Positions 17,793-27,262 of a stretch of DNA of 42,166 nucleotides are shown piece by piece (positions within the stretch are counted from its first letter, which is position 1; each line of letters begins with the position of its first letter). This stretch comes from Halieaceae bacterium UBA4452 (lineage in GTDB: Bacteria; Pseudomonadota; Gammaproteobacteria; Pseudomonadales; Halieaceae): NCBI GenBank assembly GCA_002389505.1, contig DGPA01000007.1:1-42166 (forward strand), written 5' to 3'. Under the pieces are notes generated by a model that was not told where the DNA came from, did not search any database, and saw nothing but the letters and a program-made list of their open reading frames with translations. The position numbers and the translations under genes are program-made.

Positions 17793-17869
17793 AGTCGATC
17801 TCCCCTTTGACAGAGCAGTCTAGCAGAGCCAGCAGGACTGGGGCAGCGCTAGCAGGTACACTGCGCGCT

Positions 17870-18838
17870 ATGGCAAAACGAAAACTGACCCACCAACAGC
17901 AGCGACGCATACGCACAACCCGGGAGCGCAAGCATCAACTTCCCGAGGGCGAGCTGGGCGATGCTCGACTGGGCATTGTTATTGCGCGCTTTGGACAGCG
18001 CGCCTTGGTGGAGGACAACGATGGCCAGCGGCGTCAATGTGTTATGCGCGCCAATATTGACAGTCTGGTCGCCGGTGATGCGGTTATTTGGCGACCCAGT
18101 GACGATACGGGGGTTATTGAGTCCCGGGATGCGCGTCGAACCGTCCTCAGCCGTCCCGATTACCGGGGTCATCTACGGCCAGTGGCCGCCAATGTGGATG
18201 TTATGTTTGTGGTGATCGCACCCAAACCCGAACCCTTCGACAACCTGATCGATCGCTACCTTGTAGCGGCCGAGCATGCGGGCATGCAGGCCGTACTCGT
18301 GGTCAACAAGGCGGATCTACTCACCAAGGACGATCCAGTGACAGCGCTAGCTAGCGCCTACAAGGCTCTCGGTTACCCCGTCGCGCAGACCGACGAAATC
18401 AGTGATCCCACAGCCGAGGCCATTCGGCCACTGGCAAACAACCAAACCTTGGTATTAGTCGGCCAGTCAGGGGTCGGTAAATCATCGCTCATTAATCGGC
18501 TAATACCCGATTTAGATATTCGTATTGGTGCCTTATCAGAGGCCATTGCTAAAGGCCGGCACACGACGACCGCCGCCGAGCTTTATCATTTGCCGAGCGG
18601 CGGCCACCTTATCGACTCCCCGGGAATCCGAGAATTCCACCTCCACCATTTACCTGCTGAAGACGTGGCCTATGGCTTTATAGAGTTCCAAGACTACTTA
18701 GGACGGTGTCGTTTTCGGAACTGCCAACATGACCACGAGGTCGGTTGTGCCATTCTTACCGCGGTGGCGGAGGGTAATATTAGTGCAGCGCGCTTACAGA
18801 GCTACCGCAATATCGTTGACGCACCGCGCCCAAATTGA
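17870..18838 (+). CDS. rsgA: Ribosome small-subunit-dependent GTPase A
   Basis: The protein is 322 residues from the preferred start. The N-terminal OB-fold is followed by a circularly permuted GTPase domain with NKADLL (G4), GQSGVGKSSLINRL (G1) and DSPGIREF (G3). A C-terminal zinc-binding region has CRFRNCQHDHEVGC. RsgA aids late maturation of the 30S subunit. An open extension to 17807 exists, but E. coli RsgA begins with a comparable basic QQRR segment, matching the ATG at 17870 (MAKRKLTHQQQRRI). It is divergent from orn and precedes psd by about 140 bp. Confidence 0.95.
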   Translation: MAKRKLTHQQQRRIRTTRERKHQLPEGELGDARLGIVIARFGQRALVEDNDGQRRQCVMRANIDSLVAGDAVIWRPSDDTGVIESRDARRTVLSRPDYRGHLRPVAANVDVMFVVIAPKPEPFDNLIDRYLVAAEHAGMQAVLVVNKADLLTKDDPVTALASAYKALGYPVAQTDEISDPTAEAIRPLANNQTLVLVGQSGVGKSSLINRLIPDLDIRIGALSEAIAKGRHTTTAAELYHLPSGGHLIDSPGIREFHLHHLPAEDVAYGFIEFQDYLGRCRFRNCQHDHEVGCAILTAVAEGNISAARLQSYRNIVDAPRPN

Positions 18839-18975
18839 ATGCCATGAACTATAGGAATTCATCGACCACCCCGCTGCAATCCGAAGTAAAATACGGTACT
18901 TTCGCGCACAGCCGCTGTTCCTTATCAAGGACATTAAGCACTTTCACTTACCCCACTCCCAAGTAGATTTCGCCC

Positions 18976-19809
18976 ATGACAGCTTTATTTATTGGTCTGC
19001 AAGCCATCTTACCGCAACACCTGCTATCCCGAGTCATTGGCGGGCTCGCTGACCTCGAGCGACCCATTTGGTTGAAAAATATACTCATCACCCTGTTTAT
19101 GCAGACCTATGGCATTGCTCTCGACGAAGCCGAGCACACTCAGGCGGGGCAATATCGCCACTTCAATCACTTTTTTACCCGGGCATTGCAAGACGGTGCG
19201 CGACCGTTGGCCGGCAGTCGCTACCTGTCACCGGCCGACGGCGTACTCAGCCAACGGGGGAATGTGGAGGACGGCAAACTAGTGCAAGCCAAGGGTCGTT
19301 GGTACGACACACGCGGATTGCTCGCAGGCAGTGACGCTGAGGCATCGAGTTTCGACAACGGCTCATTTGCCACGGTTTATCTGTCACCCAAGGATTATCA
19401 TCGGGTGCATATGCCTATGTCTGGCACGCTGCGAATGACACGCTACATACCCGGGGACTTGTTCGCCGTGAACGCCCGCACCACAGCGGGAGTCGATCAG
19501 CTCTTCGCACGCAATGAACGCTTGGTGTGTTTATTCGATACCGCCGGCGGGCAGTTGGCCGTGGTATTGGTCGGCGCCATGGTGGTCGCCGGTATTGAAA
19601 CCGTTTGGGGTGGAGTGGAATCACCCCATCCAGGCACTATTCGGGAGCGACGATTTAACCCCGAAGACGCGCCTACCTTGGCGGCGGGCGAGGAGCTCGG
19701 CCGTTTTTTCTTGGGCTCAACCGTGGTGTTGCTCGCCGAGGACAGTGATCTTCAATGGCAAGCAGAGCCCGGCGATAGCGTTCTCGTGCGTGCAGCCTTG
19801 GCCAACTAG
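18976..19809 (+). CDS. psd: Phosphatidylserine decarboxylase proenzyme
   Basis: This 277-residue inner-membrane enzyme converts phosphatidylserine to phosphatidylethanolamine. The autocleavage motif LGST is at 246-249, giving the pyruvoyl cofactor from Ser248. PADGVL, the KDYHRVHMP segment and GAMVVAGIETVW are typical family signatures. It follows rsgA in the common gammaproteobacterial order and converges on the PIN-PhoH gene with 23 bp between the ends. Confidence 0.96.
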   Translation: MTALFIGLQAILPQHLLSRVIGGLADLERPIWLKNILITLFMQTYGIALDEAEHTQAGQYRHFNHFFTRALQDGARPLAGSRYLSPADGVLSQRGNVEDGKLVQAKGRWYDTRGLLAGSDAEASSFDNGSFATVYLSPKDYHRVHMPMSGTLRMTRYIPGDLFAVNARTTAGVDQLFARNERLVCLFDTAGGQLAVVLVGAMVVAGIETVWGGVESPHPGTIRERRFNPEDAPTLAAGEELGRFFLGSTVVLLAEDSDLQWQAEPGDSVLVRAALAN

Positions 19810-19832
19810 TCGGGTCCCCGGCGCTGCCTCAG

Positions 19833-21239
19833 CTAAAGATGGGTTTCCGCGAATGCGGCCAGGCGCGAGCGAACAATACCGGCAATGAACATAATGCCCG
19901 CGTGGGGATAGTCCTTGGTTTTTTCGACCAAGTAGGTCAATCCTGAGGTCAGTGGCGAAATATACTTATTATCAATTTGAGCGAGATTACCGAGCACGAC
20001 AATTTTGGAGTCGGCACCGACCCGACTGATAATGGACTTGAGCTGAAATTGTGTCAGTCCCTGGGCTTCGTCGACTACAATATAGGCGTTATTAAAGGAC
20101 CGGCCACGCATAAAATTCAAGGACTTAAACTGAATATTGGCGCGCTCCTTGACATAGTCAATGCTACCACCTGCGCAGGCATCGGTGCCGTGTAGAATCT
20201 CTAAATTATCATCGAAGGCCGCCAGCCACGGGGCCATTTTCTCCTCCTCGGTGCCCGGTAAGAAGCCAATATCCTCAGCCAGCGGTGGCGTTGATCTAGC
20301 AACGATTAACTTCGAATATTTCTTCTGCTCGAGAATGGCGTGCAAACCATAGGCCAGCGCCAACAGCGTCTTGCCGGATCCAGCAGGACCCGTGAGTACC
20401 GTCATATCAATGCTGTCGTCATCGAGCAAGCTCATTGCCATGGCTTGTTCAAGATTGCGTGGTGCGAGACCCCAAAACCGCTTGTTCATCAGGTTATCAC
20501 GACTGTCCAAGCGCAAATAAATGTGCTCATCATCTATGTTTACCACATAAGCGAGAAAGTCATGATCATCGAAAACAAATTCATTGGGGTAAGCGTCGGG
20601 TAGCACCTCGCGCGATACCCGGTGCAGGGTCACATGATTGTCACGGACAGTATCGACGTCAGTCACGGTGGACCAAAAGTCACCCGCTACGTGCTGACAG
20701 CCCGTCGACAATAAATCAATATCATCCAGCACTCGATCGTGGCGATAGTCTTCCACGTGCTCTAGGCCCGATCCCTTGGCCTTGATGCGCATATTAATAT
20801 CTTTAGTCACTAAACAAACGACGGTTTCAGGCGCTTCTCTTTGCAGACGTAAAGCGACATTGATAATGCGGTTATCATTGGTGTGGTCTTGGGTGACGTC
20901 TAGGAACGGGACATCGTCGTTTTCTTGAATCAGTTGGTCGGGATAAACCACCAGCTTACCTAGGAGCCCACTCAGCGCGGTGCCCGGAATGGGTACGCCC
21001 ACTTGAATTTCATGGGGCGCGGCTGCGCCAATAATCTTATCGATCATTTGAATGGCAATACGCGCCTCACGACTGACCGGCTTTTCGCGCCGGTCTTTGA
21101 TGTGATCGAGCTCCTCAAGGACCGTCATTGGAATAACGACCGTATGCTCCGCAAAGGTCGTAATGGCCGTCGGATCATGTAGCAAGACATTGGTATCAAG
21201 GACGTAAATCTTACGCTCTGCAACAGGACTAGCATCCAT
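19833..21239 (-). CDS. PIN domain-PhoH ATPase (PhoH2/YlaK type)
   Basis: The 468-residue protein has an N-terminal PIN nuclease-like domain (about 8-160). It begins KIYVLDTNVLLHDP, with acidic residues in VLEELD and VCLVTKDINMRIKA. The C-terminal PhoH P-loop domain (about 255-468) has the Walker A VLTGPAGSGKTLLALAYG and Walker B IVVDEAQGLT. Such two-domain proteins are proposed RNA helicase/ribonucleases; the sequence does not show the target. AGGAG lies seven bases before the ATG. Confidence 0.92.
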   Translation of the reverse strand: MDASPVAERKIYVLDTNVLLHDPTAITTFAEHTVVIPMTVLEELDHIKDRREKPVSREARIAIQMIDKIIGAAAPHEIQVGVPIPGTALSGLLGKLVVYPDQLIQENDDVPFLDVTQDHTNDNRIINVALRLQREAPETVVCLVTKDINMRIKAKGSGLEHVEDYRHDRVLDDIDLLSTGCQHVAGDFWSTVTDVDTVRDNHVTLHRVSREVLPDAYPNEFVFDDHDFLAYVVNIDDEHIYLRLDSRDNLMNKRFWGLAPRNLEQAMAMSLLDDDSIDMTVLTGPAGSGKTLLALAYGLHAILEQKKYSKLIVARSTPPLAEDIGFLPGTEEEKMAPWLAAFDDNLEILHGTDACAGGSIDYVKERANIQFKSLNFMRGRSFNNAYIVVDEAQGLTQFQLKSIISRVGADSKIVVLGNLAQIDNKYISPLTSGLTYLVEKTKDYPHAGIMFIAGIVRSRLAAFAETHL

Positions 21240-21603
21240 AACACGCTCCTACATGGACTGCACAAGGGGGTAGCTGGGGAAGTCGCAACACCGAGAGATA
21301 TTCGAGGCGAGATGGCCTTGGTGGCGGACAAGCGTTAGGAGTGAGCCGTTGGTGGGCGGTCCCATCAGTGTCCCGGGGAGTGGCTTGATACGTCGAATAA
21401 CGTCCGTCCTACTCATCTCTTTTCGGATGTTCACAGTAAAGCCCGCAGCTTCCCTGCTGTCAATGAAGATAGGGAAAAATGGTCTGAGACGATAAATCAC
21501 GCTGACAGCGGCCGATAATTTCGCTACGATTCCCGGCTTCATTGGCGAAGCCTCGGTTTCGACTATATACATCAACCTAGGTTGTCAGGAGCGACTCGAG
21601 GCC
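21240..21603. other. Divergent intergenic region between PIN-PhoH and rnb genes
   Basis: A 364-bp region without a convincing gene. An open frame at 21249-21575 (minus) has no protein-like pattern and no recognised motif, so I treat it as chance. It holds the upstream signals of both neighbours, including a candidate promoter for rnb at 21542-21569. Confidence 0.5.
21542..21569 (+). promoter_or_regulatory. Candidate promoter of rnb-asnS
   Basis: TTGGCG (21542-21547), a 16-base spacer and TATATA (21564-21569) lie 34 bases before the rnb ATG. The match is moderate. Confidence 0.35.
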
Positions 21604-23610
21604 ATGCTGAACAATGATGCCCTGGCCCAGTTGAAGGGGCTCAAACACCAGATTGAGGCAGAGAAAGAGTACGTCGAGGCCACGGTCAAAGGGACGCTGA
21701 ACCGCTACGGTTTTGCGGTCGTGGACGATGGACGCGAGATATTCATTCCGCCCGATGAAATGCTCAAGGTACTTCCCGGCGATCGCGTGCGCATTTGTAT
21801 CCGACCGGCAAAAGCTCCAACAACTAAATCCGGCGCTAAAGCCAACGACAAAGCGCGGCGCACGGTTGCCGATATTGAAGCCCTCATCGACAGTTCCCTC
21901 GGAAGCTTTGTCGGTAAGGTGGTGAGCAAAGGCAAAGCCGTCTTTGTTGACCCCGACCACCCAGTGTTACATCGCTGGCTATTCCTGCCTGCGCATGCCC
22001 GTAACGGTGCGAAACCCGGCGATCGAGTTGAGTGCGCGGTACTGCGCCATCCCATTCGTGATGGCAGGCCCTCGGCGAAGGTACTGACTCAACTCGGTGA
22101 TGACAGTACCCCGGGCATAGAGAACGCTTACAGCGCGCTACGCGCTGGGGTGCTGTCGGAATGGCCGTCAAATATCATAGCGACCATGGTCGAGCATGCC
22201 AGTCAGTGCTCACCCCTCGATGACGCTGACCGTCTAGACCTGACTCACCTGGCTTTCGTATCCATTGATGCCGCGCGCACGCAAGACATTGACGATGCGG
22301 TTTACGCGGAAGTCACCAGCGAAGGCTGGACGCTCTATGTGGCAGTGGCCGACCCCACCGCATTTATCGGTCACATTTCAGGCATTGAGCAGGCCCTTGC
22401 CCAGCGCGGCGCGTCGGTCTATTTTCATGGCGACATGATCCCCATGCTACCCGAGGCGATCAGTCGAGATTTTTGTGCGCTGGCTGAGGAGCACACGCGG
22501 CCGGCGCTGGTCTGCAAGATTAAGGTGAGTGATACGGGGGAGATTGGCGACTACGATATTTTCAGCGCCATTGTTCGCTCCAAAGCGAAATTATCTTACG
22601 GGGCTGTAGACCGCTACATTAGAGGTAATAGCGATGATCTTATTGCGTGGTCCAATCCTCTGGAAGCACTGGTACAGGCCTACCGAGCCTTGCGTCGCGC
22701 CCGAGAGGAGAGCGAACTAGTCATGGAGGACCGGCGTGAATTCCGCTGGCACCTCAATGAATGCAAACAGATTGCCCAGATTGAGGTCAGGGAGAAAATC
22801 GCGTCTCAGTATTTAGTGGAAGAATGCATGATCGCTGCTAACCGCTGCGCGGCCCACTTCCTTGCTGCGGCTAATGCTCGGGGCCCATTCGTCGTTCACG
22901 GTGGCTTTCGCAAAGATCGCCTTGATGAAGCGCGAGAGTTTCTTGACAAGCATTACCCATCGTTGACGGAAGCGCCCATTGAAACACTGGCAGGTTATCA
23001 GCGGGTACTCAAAGCACTGACCCATGCCGACGGCCCTTTGCCTCTGCGTGCCATGGTAAATCGGCTGCTGACTCGGGCCACCTTTAGCTGCACGCCCGGC
23101 GAACATATGGGCATGTCCTTACCGGCCTATACCACCTTCACCTCGCCGCTACGCAAAAATATCGATTTTCTGGTTCATCGACAAATCAAAGCTGTCCTGC
23201 AAGGTGAAACGGCCCATCACGCTACCGATGAGTTGCTCGAGGAGACCAGCCGTGCAGTGGCTCGCAGTCGAGACGCTAGCTGGACGGCGGAACGCTGGCT
23301 GGCGGCTAATTACCTCGCACAGCTCACGCAAGCGTCGGAACACGGTTTTGCCGGTATGATTAGCCAAGTAAACAGCAGTGGCTTTAGGGTCCGACTGCAC
23401 GATACAGGCATTGAAGGGATCGTTGACCTGCGCAAGGATCCAGAGAAATTTAGCTTCGATAAATGGACCGCCAGTCTCACCTCAACGACTCGCCGCTTTC
23501 AACTCGAGCAGCACGTTGACATTATGTTTAGCGGGGCGTCTGAAAAAGAGGGCTGGCAGGCACAGTTCACGCTGGCTGATGGCTGCGGCGCCAAGCCACC
23601 CAAAGAATAG
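21604..23610 (+). CDS. rnb: Exoribonuclease II family (RNase II/R)
   Basis: A 668-residue 3'-5' exoribonuclease. Cold-shock-like RNA-binding regions occupy the first 200 residues. The RNB catalytic domain has the Mg-binding acidic cluster SIDAARTQDIDDAV (about 220-233), HGDMIPMLPEAISRDFCAL and HGGFRKDRLDEA. A C-terminal S1-like domain has GFAGMISQVNSSGFRVRL. The size is nearer RNase II (about 640) than RNase R (about 800), and it lacks the long basic tail of RNase R. It is followed after 12 bp by asnS, so the two genes are probably co-transcribed. Confidence 0.9.
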   Translation: MLNNDALAQLKGLKHQIEAEKEYVEATVKGTLNRYGFAVVDDGREIFIPPDEMLKVLPGDRVRICIRPAKAPTTKSGAKANDKARRTVADIEALIDSSLGSFVGKVVSKGKAVFVDPDHPVLHRWLFLPAHARNGAKPGDRVECAVLRHPIRDGRPSAKVLTQLGDDSTPGIENAYSALRAGVLSEWPSNIIATMVEHASQCSPLDDADRLDLTHLAFVSIDAARTQDIDDAVYAEVTSEGWTLYVAVADPTAFIGHISGIEQALAQRGASVYFHGDMIPMLPEAISRDFCALAEEHTRPALVCKIKVSDTGEIGDYDIFSAIVRSKAKLSYGAVDRYIRGNSDDLIAWSNPLEALVQAYRALRRAREESELVMEDRREFRWHLNECKQIAQIEVREKIASQYLVEECMIAANRCAAHFLAAANARGPFVVHGGFRKDRLDEAREFLDKHYPSLTEAPIETLAGYQRVLKALTHADGPLPLRAMVNRLLTRATFSCTPGEHMGMSLPAYTTFTSPLRKNIDFLVHRQIKAVLQGETAHHATDELLEETSRAVARSRDASWTAERWLAANYLAQLTQASEHGFAGMISQVNSSGFRVRLHDTGIEGIVDLRKDPEKFSFDKWTASLTSTTRRFQLEQHVDIMFSGASEKEGWQAQFTLADGCGAKPPKE

Positions 23611-23622
23611 AGAGCGCGCAGT

Positions 23623-25020
23623 ATGGCCACCACCCATCGGATTCAAACACTCTTCAACGATCCCGCATTGATCGGCACTCAAGTCACGGTCAACGGCTGG
23701 TTGCGGAGCAAACGCGACTCAAAAGCTGGCATTTCATTTCTTGCGATTCACGATGGTACCTGCTTCGACCCTCTACAGGCAGTGATTCCGAGCAGCCTCG
23801 ATAACTACGACAGCGAGATTTTGGCATTATCCACCGGGTGTGCGGTGACCGTGTCGGGGGAATTAGTCACCTCCGAAGGCAAGGGTCAGCAGGTCGAAAT
23901 CCAAGCGACACAGGTGACAGTGGTGGGCACCGTCGATGATCCTGAGGGTTATCCCGTCGCCAAGAAGCGTCATACCTTTGAGTATCTTCGCACTCAGGCA
24001 CACCTTCGCACCCGCACTAATACTTTTGGTGCCATCACCCGGGTGCGTCATGTGCTCGCACGTGCCATTCATGAATTCTTCCATCGAGCGTCGTTTTACT
24101 GGGTCAATACCCCCATTATTACCGCCAGCGACTGCGAAGGTGCTGGGGAGCTTTTTCGCATTAGCACACTGGATTTCAGCAATCTTCCTCGCAACCCCGA
24201 TGGCACAGTCGACCACAGCCAGGACTTCTTTGGCAGCGACGCTTTTTTAACGGTCTCAGGGCAGCTAGCAGTCGAGTCTCATTGTTTATCTATGAGCAAG
24301 GTCTACACCTTTGGCCCTACTTTCCGAGCGGAAAACTCCAATACGTCCCGGCACCTCGCGGAATTTTGGATGGTAGAACCTGAGATTGCCTTCGCTAACC
24401 TCGATGACAATGCGGCACTCGCTGAGGGTTTGCTGCGGCATGTTATCAGCGAGGTTCTCGAGCACTGCGCCGACGACATGGCCTTTTTCCAAGCACGCAT
24501 CGACAACACGGTGATTAGCCGCTTACAAGGCATTGTCGACGCCAATTTCGAGCGCATGACCTATTCAGAGGCTATCAGTATTCTTGAAAACTGTGGTCAG
24601 TCGTTTGAATTCCCCGTCAGCTGGGGCATCGATATGGCCTCAGAGCACGAGCGATATCTTGCTGAAACACATGTCGGTCGACCCCTAGTAGTCACTGACT
24701 ATCCAAAGGCCATTAAGGCGTTTTATATGCGTCTCAACGACGACAATACTACGGTGGCGGCCATGGACGTTTTGGCGCCAGGTATTGGCGAAATCATTGG
24801 TGGCAGTCAGCGTGAAGAGCGCCTCGATGTGCTCGACAGCCGGATGGATGAGCAACTCAAAGCCGATTTGTGGTGGTATCGAGACCTTCGCCGCTACGGA
24901 AGCGTACCCCATGCGGGATTCGGGCTGGGTTTTGAACGCCTGCTGGCCTACGTGACCGGCATGGACAATGTCCGTGACGTTATTCCATTTCCTCGCACGC
25001 CCGGCAATGCTGCCTTCTGA
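23623..25020 (+). CDS. asnS: Asparaginyl-tRNA synthetase
   Basis: A 465-residue class IIb synthetase. An N-terminal OB-fold anticodon-binding domain (VTVNGWLRSKRDSKAG...SFLAIHDGT) precedes the catalytic domain. Motif 2 is FRAENSNTSRHLAEFWMVEPE (split here by residue 300) and motif 3 is GFGLGFERLLAYVTGMDNVRD. The IPFPRTPGNAAF end is diagnostic for AsnRS. The length equals the E. coli enzyme. Confidence 0.97.
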   Translation: MATTHRIQTLFNDPALIGTQVTVNGWLRSKRDSKAGISFLAIHDGTCFDPLQAVIPSSLDNYDSEILALSTGCAVTVSGELVTSEGKGQQVEIQATQVTVVGTVDDPEGYPVAKKRHTFEYLRTQAHLRTRTNTFGAITRVRHVLARAIHEFFHRASFYWVNTPIITASDCEGAGELFRISTLDFSNLPRNPDGTVDHSQDFFGSDAFLTVSGQLAVESHCLSMSKVYTFGPTFRAENSNTSRHLAEFWMVEPEIAFANLDDNAALAEGLLRHVISEVLEHCADDMAFFQARIDNTVISRLQGIVDANFERMTYSEAISILENCGQSFEFPVSWGIDMASEHERYLAETHVGRPLVVTDYPKAIKAFYMRLNDDNTTVAAMDVLAPGIGEIIGGSQREERLDVLDSRMDEQLKADLWWYRDLRRYGSVPHAGFGLGFERLLAYVTGMDNVRDVIPFPRTPGNAAF

Positions 25021-25157
25021 ATACCCACATCAGGGGCGGCGGCATAAACACGGCTACAGGCATTGGTCTTTTCTTTGTCTAGGCAATGCTATTGTGAGGT
25101 CAATCGTGAGGAGGTAACCCCCCTGAACGGTACCGTAACCATGGAGCATGCACCAAC

Positions 25158-26441
25158 GTGACAACAAACCCACCAGCCACCATTGCACTGCTGATGACCG
25201 GCGATGAACTCATGCGCGGTGACACGGTTGACAGTAACTCTGCAAAAATTGCCTGCGCCTTGGCGGAAACCGGGGTGGTGGTACAAGAAAAAGCCACCGT
25301 TGGTGACGATCGACAGCGCCTGTCAGCGGCGATCGCCCGGCTAGCCGAAGATCATGCCGTGCTTATTGTTAACGGTGGTCTCGGGCCCACATCGGATGAC
25401 CTGACCGCGGAAGTGATTGCACAACTGGCCGGCATTGCCCTTGTCGAGCATGCCAAAGCCCGAACCCACGTGGAAGACTGGTGCGCGCGTCGGGGTATCA
25501 CCGCCAACGACGCCAACTTAAAACAAGCGTTTATGCCGCTCGGGGCGCAGCTTATTCATAATCCTCGGGGCAGTGCCTTGGGTTTCGCCGTCGATCTTGG
25601 TCACTGTAGGGTCATTACCACTCCGGGGGTACCCAGTGAACTGATGGCTATGTTGCCGGAGGTCTTGGCGTTGACCAGTGAACGGGTCGCCACGCACAGT
25701 GTGCACACCCTCCGCCTTCAAACCTTCGGTATGGGTGAATCCTCCATTCAACAAGCCATTAATGACAGCGGTTACGCCTGGCCAGCTCAAGTCGCCTTGG
25801 GTTTTCGAGCGGGGCTGCCCCAACTAGAGCTCAAGCTCACCGTCAATGACGATGCGCACATCCCTCTACAGCGCGCTTGTCTCGATCACTTACAGGCGTT
25901 AATGGGTGACCATATTATCGGTGAAGCCAGCACAACCTTGGCACAGGCGCTAGCACATGCGTTGCGTGAACAGCATAAAACTGTCACCACCGCAGAGTCG
26001 TGCACGGGCGGCCTAATCGCCGCCATGATCACCCGTGAGCCGGGCTCCTCGGATATCTTTCAGGCGGGCTATGTCACCTACGCCAATGACATCAAGCACC
26101 GCATCCTAGGGGTTTCTCTCGACGATCTTGACCACCACGGGGCGGTCAGCGAGGCGGTGGTTCGTCAAATGCTGGTCGGCGCATTGGCACACTCGGGTGC
26201 CGATATGGGTATTGCGGTGTCGGGTATAGCTGGCCCCGGTGGTGGCAGCGAAGAAAAACCCGTCGGTACCGTATGGCTCGCTTGGGGTAGCAGCGACATT
26301 ATGCATACCCGGCGAGTAGTCATCCCTGGCCCTCGAGATGACGTCCAACAGCTGGTCGCTGCCGCCGGCTTAGATTTGGTGAGGCGGCAGCTCTTAGGTC
26401 TGCCCACGGAACCTCAGTATTTTAGTCGCCAAGCCCAATAG
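25158..26441 (+). CDS. cinA: CinA: NMN deamidase / MoCF-domain protein
   Basis: The 427-residue protein has an N-terminal molybdopterin-binding-like (COG1058) domain starting IALLMTGDELMRGDTVDSN, with NGGLGPTSDDLT. The C-terminal amidase domain (about 265-427) has TTAESCTGGLIAAMIT, GYVTYANDIKHRILGV and GIAGPGGGSEEKPVGTVWLA. It hydrolyses nicotinamide mononucleotide in the pyridine-nucleotide cycle. The start is GTG at 25158: the frame is open only back to 25110 and contains no other start codon. An AGGAGG at 25109-25114 is too far upstream to serve this start. Confidence 0.93.
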   Translation: MTTNPPATIALLMTGDELMRGDTVDSNSAKIACALAETGVVVQEKATVGDDRQRLSAAIARLAEDHAVLIVNGGLGPTSDDLTAEVIAQLAGIALVEHAKARTHVEDWCARRGITANDANLKQAFMPLGAQLIHNPRGSALGFAVDLGHCRVITTPGVPSELMAMLPEVLALTSERVATHSVHTLRLQTFGMGESSIQQAINDSGYAWPAQVALGFRAGLPQLELKLTVNDDAHIPLQRACLDHLQALMGDHIIGEASTTLAQALAHALREQHKTVTTAESCTGGLIAAMITREPGSSDIFQAGYVTYANDIKHRILGVSLDDLDHHGAVSEAVVRQMLVGALAHSGADMGIAVSGIAGPGGGSEEKPVGTVWLAWGSSDIMHTRRVVIPGPRDDVQQLVAAAGLDLVRRQLLGLPTEPQYFSRQAQ

Positions 26442-26463
26442 ACAATACGTTACCCAATCCCGG

Positions 26464-26483
26464 TGCCCGCCTAGTGGCGGGCA
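26464..26483. terminator. Stem-loop between convergent cinA and pdxH
   Basis: TGCCCGCC-TAGT-GGCGGGCA forms a perfect 8-bp GC-rich stem with a 4-base loop, midway between the two 3' ends. There is no U-tract on either side, so terminator function is likely but not typical. Confidence 0.5.
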
Positions 26484-26488
26484 GATAG

Positions 26489-27124
26489 CTAGGGCTGTAG
26501 TCGGGTTACCTGCCAGGTGTCATTGTTAGCGACGTAGCGAAAGCGATCATGTAAACGATGCTCACCGCCCTGCCAAAACTCGATCTCTCGCGCCACCAAC
26601 CGAAACCCACCCCAGTGAGATGGTCGCGGAATATCCTCACCCTCAAAGCGCTGGGCGACCTTTTCATAGGCGCTTACCAAATGTGCACGGCTGGCTATAG
26701 GGTTACTTTGACTCGACGCCCAGGCCCCCAGCTGGCTCTCGCGTGGGCGGCGGGCAAAGTAATCATCGGATTCGCGGGCGGCAATCTTTTCAACCACTCC
26801 CGTTACTGTCACCTGTCGATCCAATTCGTTCCAAGGGAATAACAGAGAACTGCGCGCATCGATCGTTAATGCGCGGGCTTTATTACTGGCATAATTGGTG
26901 AAAAACACGAAGCCGCCTTGACTCACTTTTTTCAGTAATACCATTCGCTGCCACAGGTTGCCGGAGGGCTCAATGGTGGCTAGCGCGGCGGCGGTAGGGT
27001 CCTTAAGTGCCGCATCAATCGCCTGTTGCTGCCACTGCGTGAACAGCTCAAAGGGTGATTCAGTGAGTCTGTCGCTGTCCAGCCCTCCCAGCACATAGTT
27101 GCGTCGATAATCGGCATAATTCAT
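26489..27124 (-). CDS. pdxH: Pyridoxamine 5'-phosphate oxidase
   Basis: The protein is 211 residues from ATG 27124. It has YVLGGLDSDRL, ALATIEPSGNLWQRMVLLKK, GGFVFFTNYASNKARAL, PRESQLGAWASSQS and the C-terminal WQGGEHRLHDRFRY...WQVTRLQP signature, matching FMN-dependent PNPOx enzymes of vitamin B6 synthesis and salvage. Longer starts (ATG 27130, TTG 27154) are open; I chose 27124 because GGGA lies six bases upstream and the N terminus MNYADYRRNY fits the family. Confidence 0.94.
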   Translation of the reverse strand: MNYADYRRNYVLGGLDSDRLTESPFELFTQWQQQAIDAALKDPTAAALATIEPSGNLWQRMVLLKKVSQGGFVFFTNYASNKARALTIDARSSLLFPWNELDRQVTVTGVVEKIAARESDDYFARRPRESQLGAWASSQSNPIASRAHLVSAYEKVAQRFEGEDIPRPSHWGGFRLVAREIEFWQGGEHRLHDRFRYVANNDTWQVTRLQP

Positions 27125-27173
27125 AGTCATTCCCGTGGTAGCAGCGGGCGGCAAAGGGTTACCCTAGCCGACC

Positions 27174-27202
27174 ATTATACCGGCTTAGCCACACAGCAAC
27201 AG
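27174..27202 (-). promoter_or_regulatory. Candidate pdxH promoter
   Basis: A perfect TATAAT on the minus strand (27179-27174) lies 50 bases upstream of the pdxH ATG. The -35 region (CTGTTG or TGTTGC, 16-17 bases upstream) is weak. Confidence 0.4.
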
Positions 27203-27262
27203 CAACGGGGTAGAATCAGGCGCCACGAAACGGTAGCGTATCGGCCCTTGCGATGACCAAAA

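Noticed and set aside
21249..21575. Minus-strand open frame of 108 codons between PIN-PhoH and rnb
   Set aside because: No domain pattern or ribosome binding site, and it occupies the promoter region of two genes.
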